Shown: positions 53,079-60,779 of the stretch, piece by piece
How the letters are laid out: the number at the start of each line of letters is the position of its first letter
Numbering within the stretch: position 1 is the stretch's first letter
Origin: Cellvibrio fontiphilus
Lineage (GTDB): Bacteria > Pseudomonadota > Gammaproteobacteria > Pseudomonadales > Cellvibrionaceae
Strand: one strand, 5' to 3'
Assembly (NCBI RefSeq): GCF_035317345.1
Contig: NZ_JAYKTU010000002.1
DNA: 64,000 bases
Notes under the pieces: generated by a model
What the model was told of the DNA's origin: nothing
What the model saw: the letters and a program-made list of their open reading frames with translations, nothing else
Database searches by the model: none
Position numbers and translations under genes: made by a program

Positions 53079-53804
53079 TCAGGATTGCTGCAACAGTTTG
53101 GTATTTTTAAGATCAACCAAGGCCTGCATATTACTGAATGAACCTATGATTAAATAAGCATACCGCAACATTCCATTGCGATGTAATTGGGCAATTTCAT
53201 TATCCGGCAATGCCAACAGACGCGATTTATTAATCGTCGCATAGCGGTTGCCAATAAAACTAGTCCTATTTGCAAAGGTGATTTCCAGTCTAATAGGCTC
53301 TATTAACTCCAAGCGTTCAAATTCATTCAGCATAGCTTCGACTTCAGCCACACCTTCATGCAATAAAGAAAGAACTCGAGTGATTTTTTCCAAATAGGCT
53401 GAATACCCACCCTGTGGTAAAAACAAAAACTCTCCCTCCTCACCACGAGCAATACGCGGATTGGCAAGGTCGATATTCACCATAGCTTCGACATGGCCAT
53501 CCACTGTTTCTTTCATGCCTATTACAAACGGTTCACGCTCAATAATGGCTGGAATATAGGGGGCAGCCCAGGAATCCCCAACCAAAAATAAATTTTCATT
53601 TGACTCAAAACCTAAAAGGCAAATAGTGAGCCAGCGCCCCTCTTCTGTACGCTGAAATAAAATCGGATAGTATTTTTGGATCTCATTAAATTCACCGGGA
53701 TAAACTGCACATGCCGCAACAGCATCACCCAAATCGGCACCGCGCCGGGTAATTACGCGAAGATTTTTATGTGCGACATTATTAAGCATCTGATAGTTCG
53801 TCAT
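53079..53804 (-). CDS. SapC-family protein
   Basis: A 241-residue soluble protein of the SapC family (PF07277), named after a Campylobacter S-layer locus. The N-terminal NVAHKNLRVI, the central GEFNEIQKYYPILFQR and LFLVGDSWAAPYIPAIIEREPFVIG segments are characteristic. Function is unknown. SapC-like genes recur beside TonB-dependent receptors and halogenase-like genes in carbohydrate loci of Xanthomonas, Caulobacter and marine gammaproteobacteria. AGGAA seven bases before the ATG at 53804 sets the start. It lies 80 bases after the receptor stop with a terminator in between. Confidence 0.85.
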   Translation of the reverse strand: MTNYQMLNNVAHKNLRVITRRGADLGDAVAACAVYPGEFNEIQKYYPILFQRTEEGRWLTICLLGFESNENLFLVGDSWAAPYIPAIIEREPFVIGMKETVDGHVEAMVNIDLANPRIARGEEGEFLFLPQGGYSAYLEKITRVLSLLHEGVAEVEAMLNEFERLELIEPIRLEITFANRTSFIGNRYATINKSRLLALPDNEIAQLHRNGMLRYAYLIIGSFSNMQALVDLKNTKLLQQS

Positions 53805-53824
53805 TGTTATTCCTATTGCCAACA

Positions 53825-53860
53825 CAAAAAACAAAGCCGCTGTTTCCAGCGGCTTTGTTT
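53825..53860 (-). terminator. Leftward terminator between the receptor and the SapC-like gene
   Basis: Perfect stem ACAAAGCCGCTG/CAGCGGCTTTGT (53831-53842/53847-53858) with loop of four, followed on the minus strand by TTTTTT. Probably partial, giving more receptor than downstream product. Confidence 0.88.
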
Positions 53861-53883
53861 ATATTTGCTATACAAACACTAAC

Positions 53884-56800
53884 TTAGAAAGTGTAACGCA
53901 AGCCAAGCTGGTAACGTGCCCCCAAATCTTCAAGGGAAAGCAACTGTGCTTTGGAGCGACCGTGGGTACGATAGTTCTCGCCAGTTACATTGATACCCTC
54001 TGCCGTTAAGGTCAGGTTATCGTTAATTTCATAACCGATAGACACGTCAATTTGTGCATAATCTTCAACGTATTCTGGTTGATTACCGCCACCCGCTGTA
54101 CGGCTCTCCAGGAAGCTGTCGCGCCAGTTGTAGGCCAAACGGATTTGCCATGCATCGCGGTCATAGAAACCAACAAAGTTAGCCGTATCAGATAAACCAG
54201 TCATTGCGAACTGACCTTCAGTAGTGAGGTTATCGAACTCCACATCGGCATCAACCATAGTGTAGTTTGCCTGCACACCAAAACCGGTATCGCCAAACCA
54301 ATGTTGAACAGCAAACTCAATACCATCAATAACAGTCGCTTTATCGTTGACTGGCTTGTTAACTTTCCACATCAACAGCGGATCATCCCCATCGGCGCGA
54401 ACCCAGCGTCCATTGTCAGAAATAAACTGTGGATTTGAATTTGCCAATACATAGGTGTGGAGCGCTTCTTCATTGGTTTGTGGTATACCACTGCCAACCG
54501 CCAACTGCCCCAAACGCACATCGCGTAAACCATACGCCGATTCTTCAACAATTTGGGTGCCGATAAAATTGTCTACGTCCTTGCGGAAATACCCCAAAGA
54601 CACATAGCTGTCATCGGTGTAGTACCACTCAGCGGAGAGATCGGTGTTAAATGACTCCATGGGTTTCAAACCAGGAACACCGGAGTTGGCAGTTCTGTTA
54701 TACAGATCATTCAAGCCAACATCAGGACGCAGATCTACGTAGCTTGGACGCCCAATAGTTTCACTCAAAGACAGGCGCAATTTCAGAGAGTCCGATGGGC
54801 TGATATCAAAGTCGATATTCGGTAAAAGATAATCGTAAGAACCCGAGCCAGTTTGCAAGGTTTTTTCGCTGGCATAACGCACCGACCAGTCGTTATCACC
54901 TTCCCACCAAAGGATACGCGGCTCATTTACCAAAGAGCGTGAATTAACATCGGTTTCTTCGTAGCGAACACCAACTAAAATATTGGAGTCCATACCAGCT
55001 AAATCAAAATTGGAACTGAATTGAACATAAGCTGATTTGGATTCCTCTTCAATCGTGCGGTTAGTGGTGTAAATACCATTCCACTGAATTTTTCCATTCA
55101 CGAAATCATAGAAATCTGCCGGGTAAGCACCACTTGCGTTGATGGCTTCGGCCGTTTCGATAATTTTTGGCAAATTAGCGTCTATACCAACAAAGAAAAG
55201 TTCGTTATTGGTGGTTGCACCGTAATCAGGGAAATCACGGCCAAAATCGCGCATTTCAAAATATTGGTCTGGGTATGCTGCTGGATCGATACCATCCCAG
55301 TTACCAATACCTTGACGGTTATCACCGGACGCACGGCTTGCGTTCAAATCTTTACGCTGCTCAATACCAAAATGAAGCGCAGCGTTTTCAAAGAATCCAG
55401 AACCATTAAATTGGAATTCGCCAGTCAATTGTGTTTGTTCAATCTCGGTGCGATTGCGTGAGCGTGGGTTATTGGTCATCGCGCCACTCACATCGCCGCC
55501 ATCCAATGCGCCATTACAGTTACCGCTGGTGTAGGTCGCACGTGGTGGGCGATTGCGAGTAATACAATCATCAAAAGTGACACTCATGAGCGGCATGCTC
55601 TTGGACCAATCCACGTATTCACCAGTAACTACGTTAGCATTCAAGCCCACTTCAACGCCGTCACTCGCATTTTTTGCACTGGAGCTGTGATGATCCAAAC
55701 TCAAAGAAAGTTGATCATTTACTTCAAAGGCGAGATTCAAGCCAACAGAATTATTGTCGGTGTAAGATTCAACATGACCACCAGCAAAAGATACATCCTT
55801 CAGACGACTAACACCGTTAGTCAAATAAGACTCGCGATAAATAACGGGCGTGCGCACCGCACCATTATCGAAAGTCAGCTCGGAAATAGCATCCACGTTA
55901 AACCACACAGATTGCTGCGCACGATCCGAGGTGCGATCCAAACCGGAATAGGTGTAATCCAGTGTCGCGGTTAAACGCTCGGTAGGTTTAAATTGGAATA
56001 CTGCTTGGGCGTTGGTACGTTCACGCTCGTTGTCTTGCACTTCGTAGCGTAAATCAGTTGGCAGCGCATACAAATCGCCGTGATTTGGCGCATTATTAAT
56101 AACAACACCATCTTTGAAACGCTCTACTGATCGCTTGCTGAGATCAGCATTGGTCGCATCCCATTTATTGATATTGGCCCAGTTATTTACAAAGTTATTT
56201 GCATTTGAATTGTCGCGGCGCTGGTAAGAACCGGTTAATGCAACACCAAAGGTATCATCGTCGTTAACCCAGGAATACAAACCGGAAACTTCTGGCGTGA
56301 TTTCGTCGCCCACACCAGAGCGCACAGTTTCATCTTGTGTCGCTTTTACGCCAATACTGGCGCGACTACCGGCTTCCAGAGGGCGCAGGGTATTGATATT
56401 AATCGTAGCGCCCAAGCCACCAGTTGCGACATCAGCGCGGCCAGTTTTATAAACTTCCACACCAAACACAGACTCAGATGCAAGGTTTGCAAAATCATAA
56501 GCGCGAGTTGAGGAATCGCCGGTATTGTTGTTGGCAACTGCGGGCATAACACGGCCATTCAAAGTAACCATGTTTAATTCAGCACCAATACCACGCGCGG
56601 TTACCTGTGAGCCTTCACCATCTGAACGATTGATAGAAAGACCGGTGATACGTTGTAAAGATTCTGCAAGGTTGGTATCGGGCATTTTACCGATATCTTC
56701 AGCAGAAATGGCATCAACCACACCTACCGCATTACGTTTGGTATCCATAGATTGCATTACCGATGCACGGATACCGGTGACCATTACTTCTTCAACTTGA

Positions 56801-56886
56801 TTATCTTGCGCAAAAACAAGTCCACTCATACTTGCCGCAACAGCAGTTGCCAGCATTTTCTTTTTGAAGCTTATTGTGTCGTACAT
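53884..56886 (-). CDS. TonB-dependent outer-membrane receptor (Xanthomonas/Caulobacter type)
   Basis: A 1000-residue receptor that uses TonB energy to import a ligand. The signal peptide is about 1-26 (ending VFA). A TonB-box-like EEVMVTGIRAS (about 32-42) precedes the plug domain (MPDTNLAESLQRITGL, VTARGIGAELNMVTLNGR, GLGATININTLRPLE). The beta-barrel runs to the C-terminal LGLRYTF with terminal phenylalanine. The TIGR01782-like group to which it belongs is linked to sugar and glycan uptake. Its promoter contains the LacI-type palindrome at 57140-57153. AAGGAG lies eight bases before the ATG. It is first in the receptor > SapC > halogenase > halogenase operon. Confidence 0.93.
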   Translation of the reverse strand: MYDTISFKKKMLATAVAASMSGLVFAQDNQVEEVMVTGIRASVMQSMDTKRNAVGVVDAISAEDIGKMPDTNLAESLQRITGLSINRSDGEGSQVTARGIGAELNMVTLNGRVMPAVANNNTGDSSTRAYDFANLASESVFGVEVYKTGRADVATGGLGATININTLRPLEAGSRASIGVKATQDETVRSGVGDEITPEVSGLYSWVNDDDTFGVALTGSYQRRDNSNANNFVNNWANINKWDATNADLSKRSVERFKDGVVINNAPNHGDLYALPTDLRYEVQDNERERTNAQAVFQFKPTERLTATLDYTYSGLDRTSDRAQQSVWFNVDAISELTFDNGAVRTPVIYRESYLTNGVSRLKDVSFAGGHVESYTDNNSVGLNLAFEVNDQLSLSLDHHSSSAKNASDGVEVGLNANVVTGEYVDWSKSMPLMSVTFDDCITRNRPPRATYTSGNCNGALDGGDVSGAMTNNPRSRNRTEIEQTQLTGEFQFNGSGFFENAALHFGIEQRKDLNASRASGDNRQGIGNWDGIDPAAYPDQYFEMRDFGRDFPDYGATTNNELFFVGIDANLPKIIETAEAINASGAYPADFYDFVNGKIQWNGIYTTNRTIEEESKSAYVQFSSNFDLAGMDSNILVGVRYEETDVNSRSLVNEPRILWWEGDNDWSVRYASEKTLQTGSGSYDYLLPNIDFDISPSDSLKLRLSLSETIGRPSYVDLRPDVGLNDLYNRTANSGVPGLKPMESFNTDLSAEWYYTDDSYVSLGYFRKDVDNFIGTQIVEESAYGLRDVRLGQLAVGSGIPQTNEEALHTYVLANSNPQFISDNGRWVRADGDDPLLMWKVNKPVNDKATVIDGIEFAVQHWFGDTGFGVQANYTMVDADVEFDNLTTEGQFAMTGLSDTANFVGFYDRDAWQIRLAYNWRDSFLESRTAGGGNQPEYVEDYAQIDVSIGYEINDNLTLTAEGINVTGENYRTHGRSKAQLLSLEDLGARYQLGLRYTF

Positions 56887-56931
56887 GGAGCCCTCTCCTT
56901 TTTTATCGTCGGGATTATTTTCCGGTACACC

Positions 56932-56970
56932 ATGTTTGAAACATTATCGAATAGATACTGCTTCAAACAT
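56932..56970 (-). other. Hairpin in the receptor 5' UTR
   Basis: ATGTTTGAA (56932-56940) and TTCAAACAT (56962-56970) form a 9-bp stem in the 230-base leader. A perfect GCGAATTCGC palindrome (56991-57000) lies just upstream of it in the transcript. Confidence 0.5.
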
Positions 56971-57125
56971 TTTCGCCCCATAAACTGCAGGCGAATTCGC
57001 GTATTTATTTAGCCGATTGCAACTTGATGCCCATAGCCAAAAGCGCAAACGATTTGTTTTTATTTTTTCGCTAAATAATTTCACGTGCATTCAGGCGCCA
57101 TGACCTGATCGCTAGATTGCGCGTA

Positions 57126-57154
57126 AAACTACCCCCATGTGACAGCGCTGTCAA
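57126..57154 (-). promoter_or_regulatory. LacI-type operator fused to the receptor promoter (copy 2)
   Basis: TGACAGCGCTGTCA (57140-57153) overlaps a leftward TTGACA -35 (57154-57149). A 17-base spacer leads to -10 TAGTTT (57131-57126). The architecture is the same as at 49735-49763. The rest of 56887-57231 is leader sequence and AT-rich spacer with no gene. Confidence 0.75.
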
Positions 57155-57231
57155 TTGTTTGAAAAACATATTTACATTTAAATTTTTTGAAAAATCTTAT
57201 TGTCTTTTTGACTTATAGATTTGAATTGACG

Positions 57232-57918
57232 TTAATTTAACTGCCAGTCGATGGGGGATTTTCCTTGTGCTTCCAAATAAGAATTGGCGCGGGAAAAATG
57301 ACCACACCCAATAAATCCGCGGTGTGCCGACAAAGGTGAAGGGTGAGGTGCCTTGAGAACCAAATGTTTTTGCTGATCGATAAAGGCTGCTTTTTTCTGG
57401 GCATAACTCCCCCACAACAAAAACACAACGCCTGAACACTTCTCGTTGACGATTTGTATGGCCCGGTCAGTAAACTGCTCCCAACCACGCCCTTGATGGG
57501 AGCCGGCAGCAGCCTGCTGCACAGTCAGGGTAGCGTTGAGCAAAAGCACACCCTGGTTGGCCCAAGCCTGCAGGCACCCATGCCCGGGATGCTGAAAACC
57601 AATATCACGCTGTAATTCTTTGAACATATTCTGCAGCGAAGGGGGCACTGGTACGCCAGGTTGTACGGAGAAGCACAAGCCGTGAGCTTGCTGAGGCCCG
57701 TGATATGGGTCTTGCCCCAGAATGACCACCTTTACCGCATCAAGCGGTGTGCTGTTAAACGCATTGAAAATATTTTTTGACTCAGGATAAATAACCTTAC
57801 CCTGCTGTTTTTCTGCCAACAAAAATGCTTTGAGCGCTTGCATATAGGGCTGTTCAAACTCTTGCCCAAGCGGCATCAACCAACTGGGATGCATATCTAT
57901 TTTTTTAGCAGTTGTCAT
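57232..57918 (-). CDS. ung: Uracil-DNA glycosylase
   Basis: A 228-residue family 1 UDG that removes uracil from DNA. The water-activating motif GQDPYHGP carries catalytic D70. NTPL... segments are replaced by GVLLLNATLTV (uracil-binding Asn). The leucine-intercalation loop HPSPLSAHRGF with the catalytic histidine is present. Length matches E. coli Ung (229). The gene ends just upstream of the receptor promoter and is transcribed in the same direction; no terminator is obvious between them. Confidence 0.96.
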   Translation of the reverse strand: MTTAKKIDMHPSWLMPLGQEFEQPYMQALKAFLLAEKQQGKVIYPESKNIFNAFNSTPLDAVKVVILGQDPYHGPQQAHGLCFSVQPGVPVPPSLQNMFKELQRDIGFQHPGHGCLQAWANQGVLLLNATLTVQQAAAGSHQGRGWEQFTDRAIQIVNEKCSGVVFLLWGSYAQKKAAFIDQQKHLVLKAPHPSPLSAHRGFIGCGHFSRANSYLEAQGKSPIDWQLN

Positions 57919-57972
57919 AAAACCCGCTCCAAAACAGCGTGAAAAACAGCAAAAACATGAACTTCGGTTAAT

Positions 57973-58001
57973 AAAAAGCCCGACAGAAGGCCGGGCTTTT
58001 T
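57973..58001. terminator. Rho-independent terminator after the peroxiredoxin gene
   Basis: AAAAAGCCCG/CGGGCTTTTT stem (57973-57982/57992-58001) around a nine-base loop, 26 bases past the stop in the leftward direction. Confidence 0.9.
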
Positions 58002-58027
58002 ACAAGACTTGACGCTAAAAGTAAAAC

Positions 58028-58630
58028 TTACAGCTTGTCGGCGTTCTCAGCCAAGTATTTAGCAACACCCTCTGGTGAAGCATCCATACCTTTATCACCA
58101 TCTTTCCAACCTGCAGGGCAAACTTCACCGTGTTGCTCATGGAATATCAGGGCGTCTACAGTGCGGATGGTTTCATCAATGTTACGACCGATTGGCAAAT
58201 CATTAACGATCTGTGAACGAACAACGCCCGCTTCGTCAATGATGAACGTACCGCGGAAAGCTACGCCGTCCGCAGACTCAACATCGTAAGCCTTGGCGAT
58301 AGCATGCGTAATATCAGCAACCAGGGTGTAACGCACTGGGCCGATACCACCTTGATTAACGGGAGTGTTGCGCCAGGCGTTGTGAGTGAATTGAGAATCG
58401 ATAGATACACCAATCACTTCTACATTGCGCTTTTTGAACTCTTGCACACGGCTATCAAAAGCCAACAACTCAGAAGGACATACAAAGGTGAAGTCCAGTG
58501 GGTAGAAGAATACAACCGCTTTTTTACCCTTGGTTGCAGCAGCAAAATTGTAGCCATCTACGATTTCGCCACTTGCCAATACTGCAGCTGCAGTAAAATC
58601 AGGTGCTTTTTTACCTACTAATACGCCCAT
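58028..58630 (-). CDS. Typical 2-Cys peroxiredoxin (AhpC/Prx1 type)
   Basis: A 200-residue thiol peroxidase that reduces hydrogen peroxide and organic peroxides. The peroxidatic cysteine is C51 in DFTFVCPSE, the resolving cysteine C171 in GEVCPAGW, and R124-like F-R-GTF is in place. The GGIGPVR loop and long C-terminal tail resemble the sensitive eukaryotic-type 2-Cys enzymes. No AhpF gene is adjacent, so thioredoxin is the likely reductant. AGGAG precedes the ATG. A strong OxyR-type site lies about 100 bases upstream. Confidence 0.95.
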   Translation of the reverse strand: MGVLVGKKAPDFTAAAVLASGEIVDGYNFAAATKGKKAVVFFYPLDFTFVCPSELLAFDSRVQEFKKRNVEVIGVSIDSQFTHNAWRNTPVNQGGIGPVRYTLVADITHAIAKAYDVESADGVAFRGTFIIDEAGVVRSQIVNDLPIGRNIDETIRTVDALIFHEQHGEVCPAGWKDGDKGMDASPEGVAKYLAENADKL

Positions 58631-58730
58631 AATTCATCTCCTATAGTTCGGGTTAGGGGTGGTTGAGGTTTGAGACAAAAACCAATTTCAATAAAGCTAT
58701 TCCTCTATTGTGACCATTTTGCGGTCAGTA

Positions 58731-58767
58731 ATTGATTACATCTTTAATACCGATAGTGCGCCGCTAT
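58731..58767 (-). promoter_or_regulatory. OxyR-type binding site upstream of the peroxiredoxin gene
   Basis: Four tetranucleotides at 7-base spacing read ATTG-CTTT-ATAG-CTAT (58731-34, 58742-45, 58753-56, 58764-67), matching the OxyR consensus ATAG-N7-CTAT-N7-ATAG-N7-CTAT at 14 of 16 positions. The remainder of 58631-58995 holds the divergent promoters and no gene. Confidence 0.65.
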
Positions 58768-58918
58768 CTTACACAGCTAGCGCCAGCAGTCCCATAGATT
58801 TTCTATATGACAAATATAAAGCCATCGCTATAGCCAATCCGGTTGTACATGCTGTCGCACCAAAAAATATGCCCCCTAATGTTAAAAAGACTCAAACAGG
58901 AATTTATCTCAGAAATTG

Positions 58919-58947
58919 TTGACATTGATTCTCACCTGACTTAAAGT
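58919..58947 (+). promoter_or_regulatory. bfd promoter with possible Fur site
   Basis: TTGACA (58919-58924), 17-base spacer, TAAAGT (58942-58947), about 50 bases before bfd. The spacer contains TTGATTCTCA, a close match to half of a Fur box, which fits iron control of bfd. Confidence 0.55.
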
Positions 58948-58995
58948 TTCATTTGCGATTTTAAGCACATTTTTTGACCCAGCCCGGACGTTTTT

Positions 58996-59205
58996 ATGTA
59001 CGTATGTTTGTGCAAAGGCATTACCGATAAGCAAATCAAAGCTGCCATCAACGAGGGGGCTGATTCGTTAGGCCGTTTGAGAAAAGCACTGGGAGTTGCA
59101 ACCCAATGCGGCAAATGCTCTGCCATGACTCGTGAGATCCTTAGCGAATCACTGGAGACTACCCCATTAATAAATGGCTTACCGCAGTTCTACGCCGTAG
59201 CTTGA
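58996..59205 (+). CDS. bfd: Bacterioferritin-associated ferredoxin
   Basis: A 69-residue [2Fe-2S] protein that reduces and mobilises iron from bacterioferritin when iron is scarce. The four cluster cysteines are C4, C6, C38 and C41 in the Bfd-specific CxC...CxxC arrangement (VCLCKGIT and TQCGKCS). It lies 165 bases before bfr on the same strand, the classical pair. A promoter with a Fur-like element precedes it. Confidence 0.95.
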   Translation: MYVCLCKGITDKQIKAAINEGADSLGRLRKALGVATQCGKCSAMTREILSESLETTPLINGLPQFYAVA

Positions 59206-59370
59206 GTTGCTACCCATCCTGCCACTTGAAACCGTAGCAAGAATCCAAATCATTACGATTTTATTTATTTTCCTTACCTTTCAATTACTTACAAAACACC
59301 ACGCTTGACATAACTCCCAGTGGCGCCCAGACTTTCCAGCCTGACATTCAGCATACTAAGGAGAACTCCC

Positions 59371-59847
59371 ATGAAAGGCGATCCACAAGTTATAGCGGTC
59401 TTAAATAAGGTACTGGGCAATGAATTGGTTGCCATCAACCAGTATTTTTTACACGCGCGCATGTACAAAGATTGGGGCCTGAAAGAGTTGGCTGATCATG
59501 AGTACCACGAATCTATTGATGAAATGAAACACGCCGATGCACTGGTTGAGCGTATTTTGTTTCTCGAAGGCCTACCTAACCTGCAAGATCTGGGCAAACT
59601 GCACATAGGCGAAGATACACCAGAGATGCTCAAATCTGATCTGCGACTTGAGTTGAAGGCAATTCCCGACTTACGCGATGGCATATTAATTTGTGAAAGT
59701 GTGCGCGATTTTGTCAGCCGCGACTTACTGAAAAGTATTCTCGAATCAGAAGAAGAGCACGTTGACTGGCTGGAAACCCAACTATCACTGATTGATACAG
59801 TCGGCCTGCAAAACTACTTGCAATCTAAAATGGGCAGCGCCAGCTAA
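59371..59847 (+). CDS. bfr: Bacterioferritin
   Basis: A 158-residue haem-containing ferritin that forms 24-mers and stores iron. The ferroxidase ligands E18, E51, H54, E94, E127 and H130 are all at canonical positions, and the haem-ligating M52 is present (EMKHAD). AAGGAG lies seven bases before the ATG at 59371; a longer in-frame reading from 59320 is rejected. It follows bfd. A terminator stands right after the gene. Confidence 0.96.
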   Translation: MKGDPQVIAVLNKVLGNELVAINQYFLHARMYKDWGLKELADHEYHESIDEMKHADALVERILFLEGLPNLQDLGKLHIGEDTPEMLKSDLRLELKAIPDLRDGILICESVRDFVSRDLLKSILESEEEHVDWLETQLSLIDTVGLQNYLQSKMGSAS

Positions 59848-59880
59848 TTGTTGTTTTTGCAGAGAAAGTAGTCACAAACA

Positions 59881-59906
59881 ATAAAGGAGCCAACAGGCTC
59901 CTTTAT
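59881..59906. terminator. Bidirectional terminator between bfr and gspB
   Basis: ATAAAGGAGCC/GGCTCCTTTAT stem with loop AACA between convergent genes, with T-rich flanks on the plus strand. Confidence 0.85.
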
Positions 59907-59929
59907 TGTTGGATAACACAACACAAGGT

Positions 59930-60775
59930 TTACATGTTGATCCAGCCATTTAGAGCGCGCAATTTAAACACTCTGTCACCGTGTTTTAGCACTACTCCAT
60001 CTACCAGAATATCTTGTACAACGAACTGACCAGTAGCGACTATATTGCCTACTCCCAAAGTCTGGCCATTAATCACCACACTGCTGATACCACCGGCAAG
60101 GTAATCATGGCGCTGGTAGCTGATAGTTGGCATTTTTTGCTTGGTATTCCAAGGCAACTCATTGAAATCCTGTGCCGGGGAATTGGCAAAAGTACGGGCA
60201 GGTTCACGCTCGACTTCGCTCGGCACTGGTGTCGCATCAGGCGCCAGGGAAGCGACAAATGGATCAACAATAGATTCCGACCCCACTGACTCTTCCGCCG
60301 CATAAAGTTGTTTAACGTCGGTATCTGCTATCACCGCCGGTGCATCAGTCTCGTCTGCATAGAGATTTTGAATATCGCTAGACGCAACCTTTTCACCATC
60401 CCCACTTACAGCAGTCAAACTACCCACAGGGCCAGTAGACTCTACTTGCGGCGCTTCAGTAACCCGGGCTGCTATTGCGGGTGAAGGTTTGGCGACAGGC
60501 TCTGGCGCTATTGCTTGGGAACTGGCCGCTGAAGTCTTGGCTTCTTGCACTGAGGCAGCTGTTACTGGCCCAGGCTGAGAGGCGGAGTACCATCGCCAGA
60601 CGACAACTAGAATGATCAATACAAACACCGGGGCAGGTAGCCACCAGCGCCAATAGGAGGAAGCCTGCTCAGGCTCCAGCGCCAAAGGGTTATGACGAGT
60701 ATTCAGATCAGGCAAGGGTGCCTGATTTTTACGCTCATTATCGGCGCGATTGAGGGCATCCAAGATTAACGACAT
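59930..60775 (-). CDS. gspB: General secretion pathway protein B (GspB-like)
   Basis: A 281-residue bitopic inner-membrane protein. The cytosolic N-terminus MSLILDALNRADNERKNQ is the GspB signature. One membrane segment (about 44-62) is followed by a long Ala/Pro/Glu-rich periplasmic spacer and a C-terminal T2SSB domain (about 215-281: MPTISYQRHDYLAGGISSVVINGQ). With GspA it helps insert the GspD secretin through peptidoglycan in type II secretion. The spacer holds two copies of a short motif, DIQNLYADE and DVKQLYAAE. It starts four bases after gspA. Confidence 0.88.
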   Translation of the reverse strand: MSLILDALNRADNERKNQAPLPDLNTRHNPLALEPEQASSYWRWWLPAPVFVLIILVVVWRWYSASQPGPVTAASVQEAKTSAASSQAIAPEPVAKPSPAIAARVTEAPQVESTGPVGSLTAVSGDGEKVASSDIQNLYADETDAPAVIADTDVKQLYAAEESVGSESIVDPFVASLAPDATPVPSEVEREPARTFANSPAQDFNELPWNTKQKMPTISYQRHDYLAGGISSVVINGQTLGVGNIVATGQFVVQDILVDGVVLKHGDRVFKLRALNGWINM

Positions 60776-60779
60776 ACCA

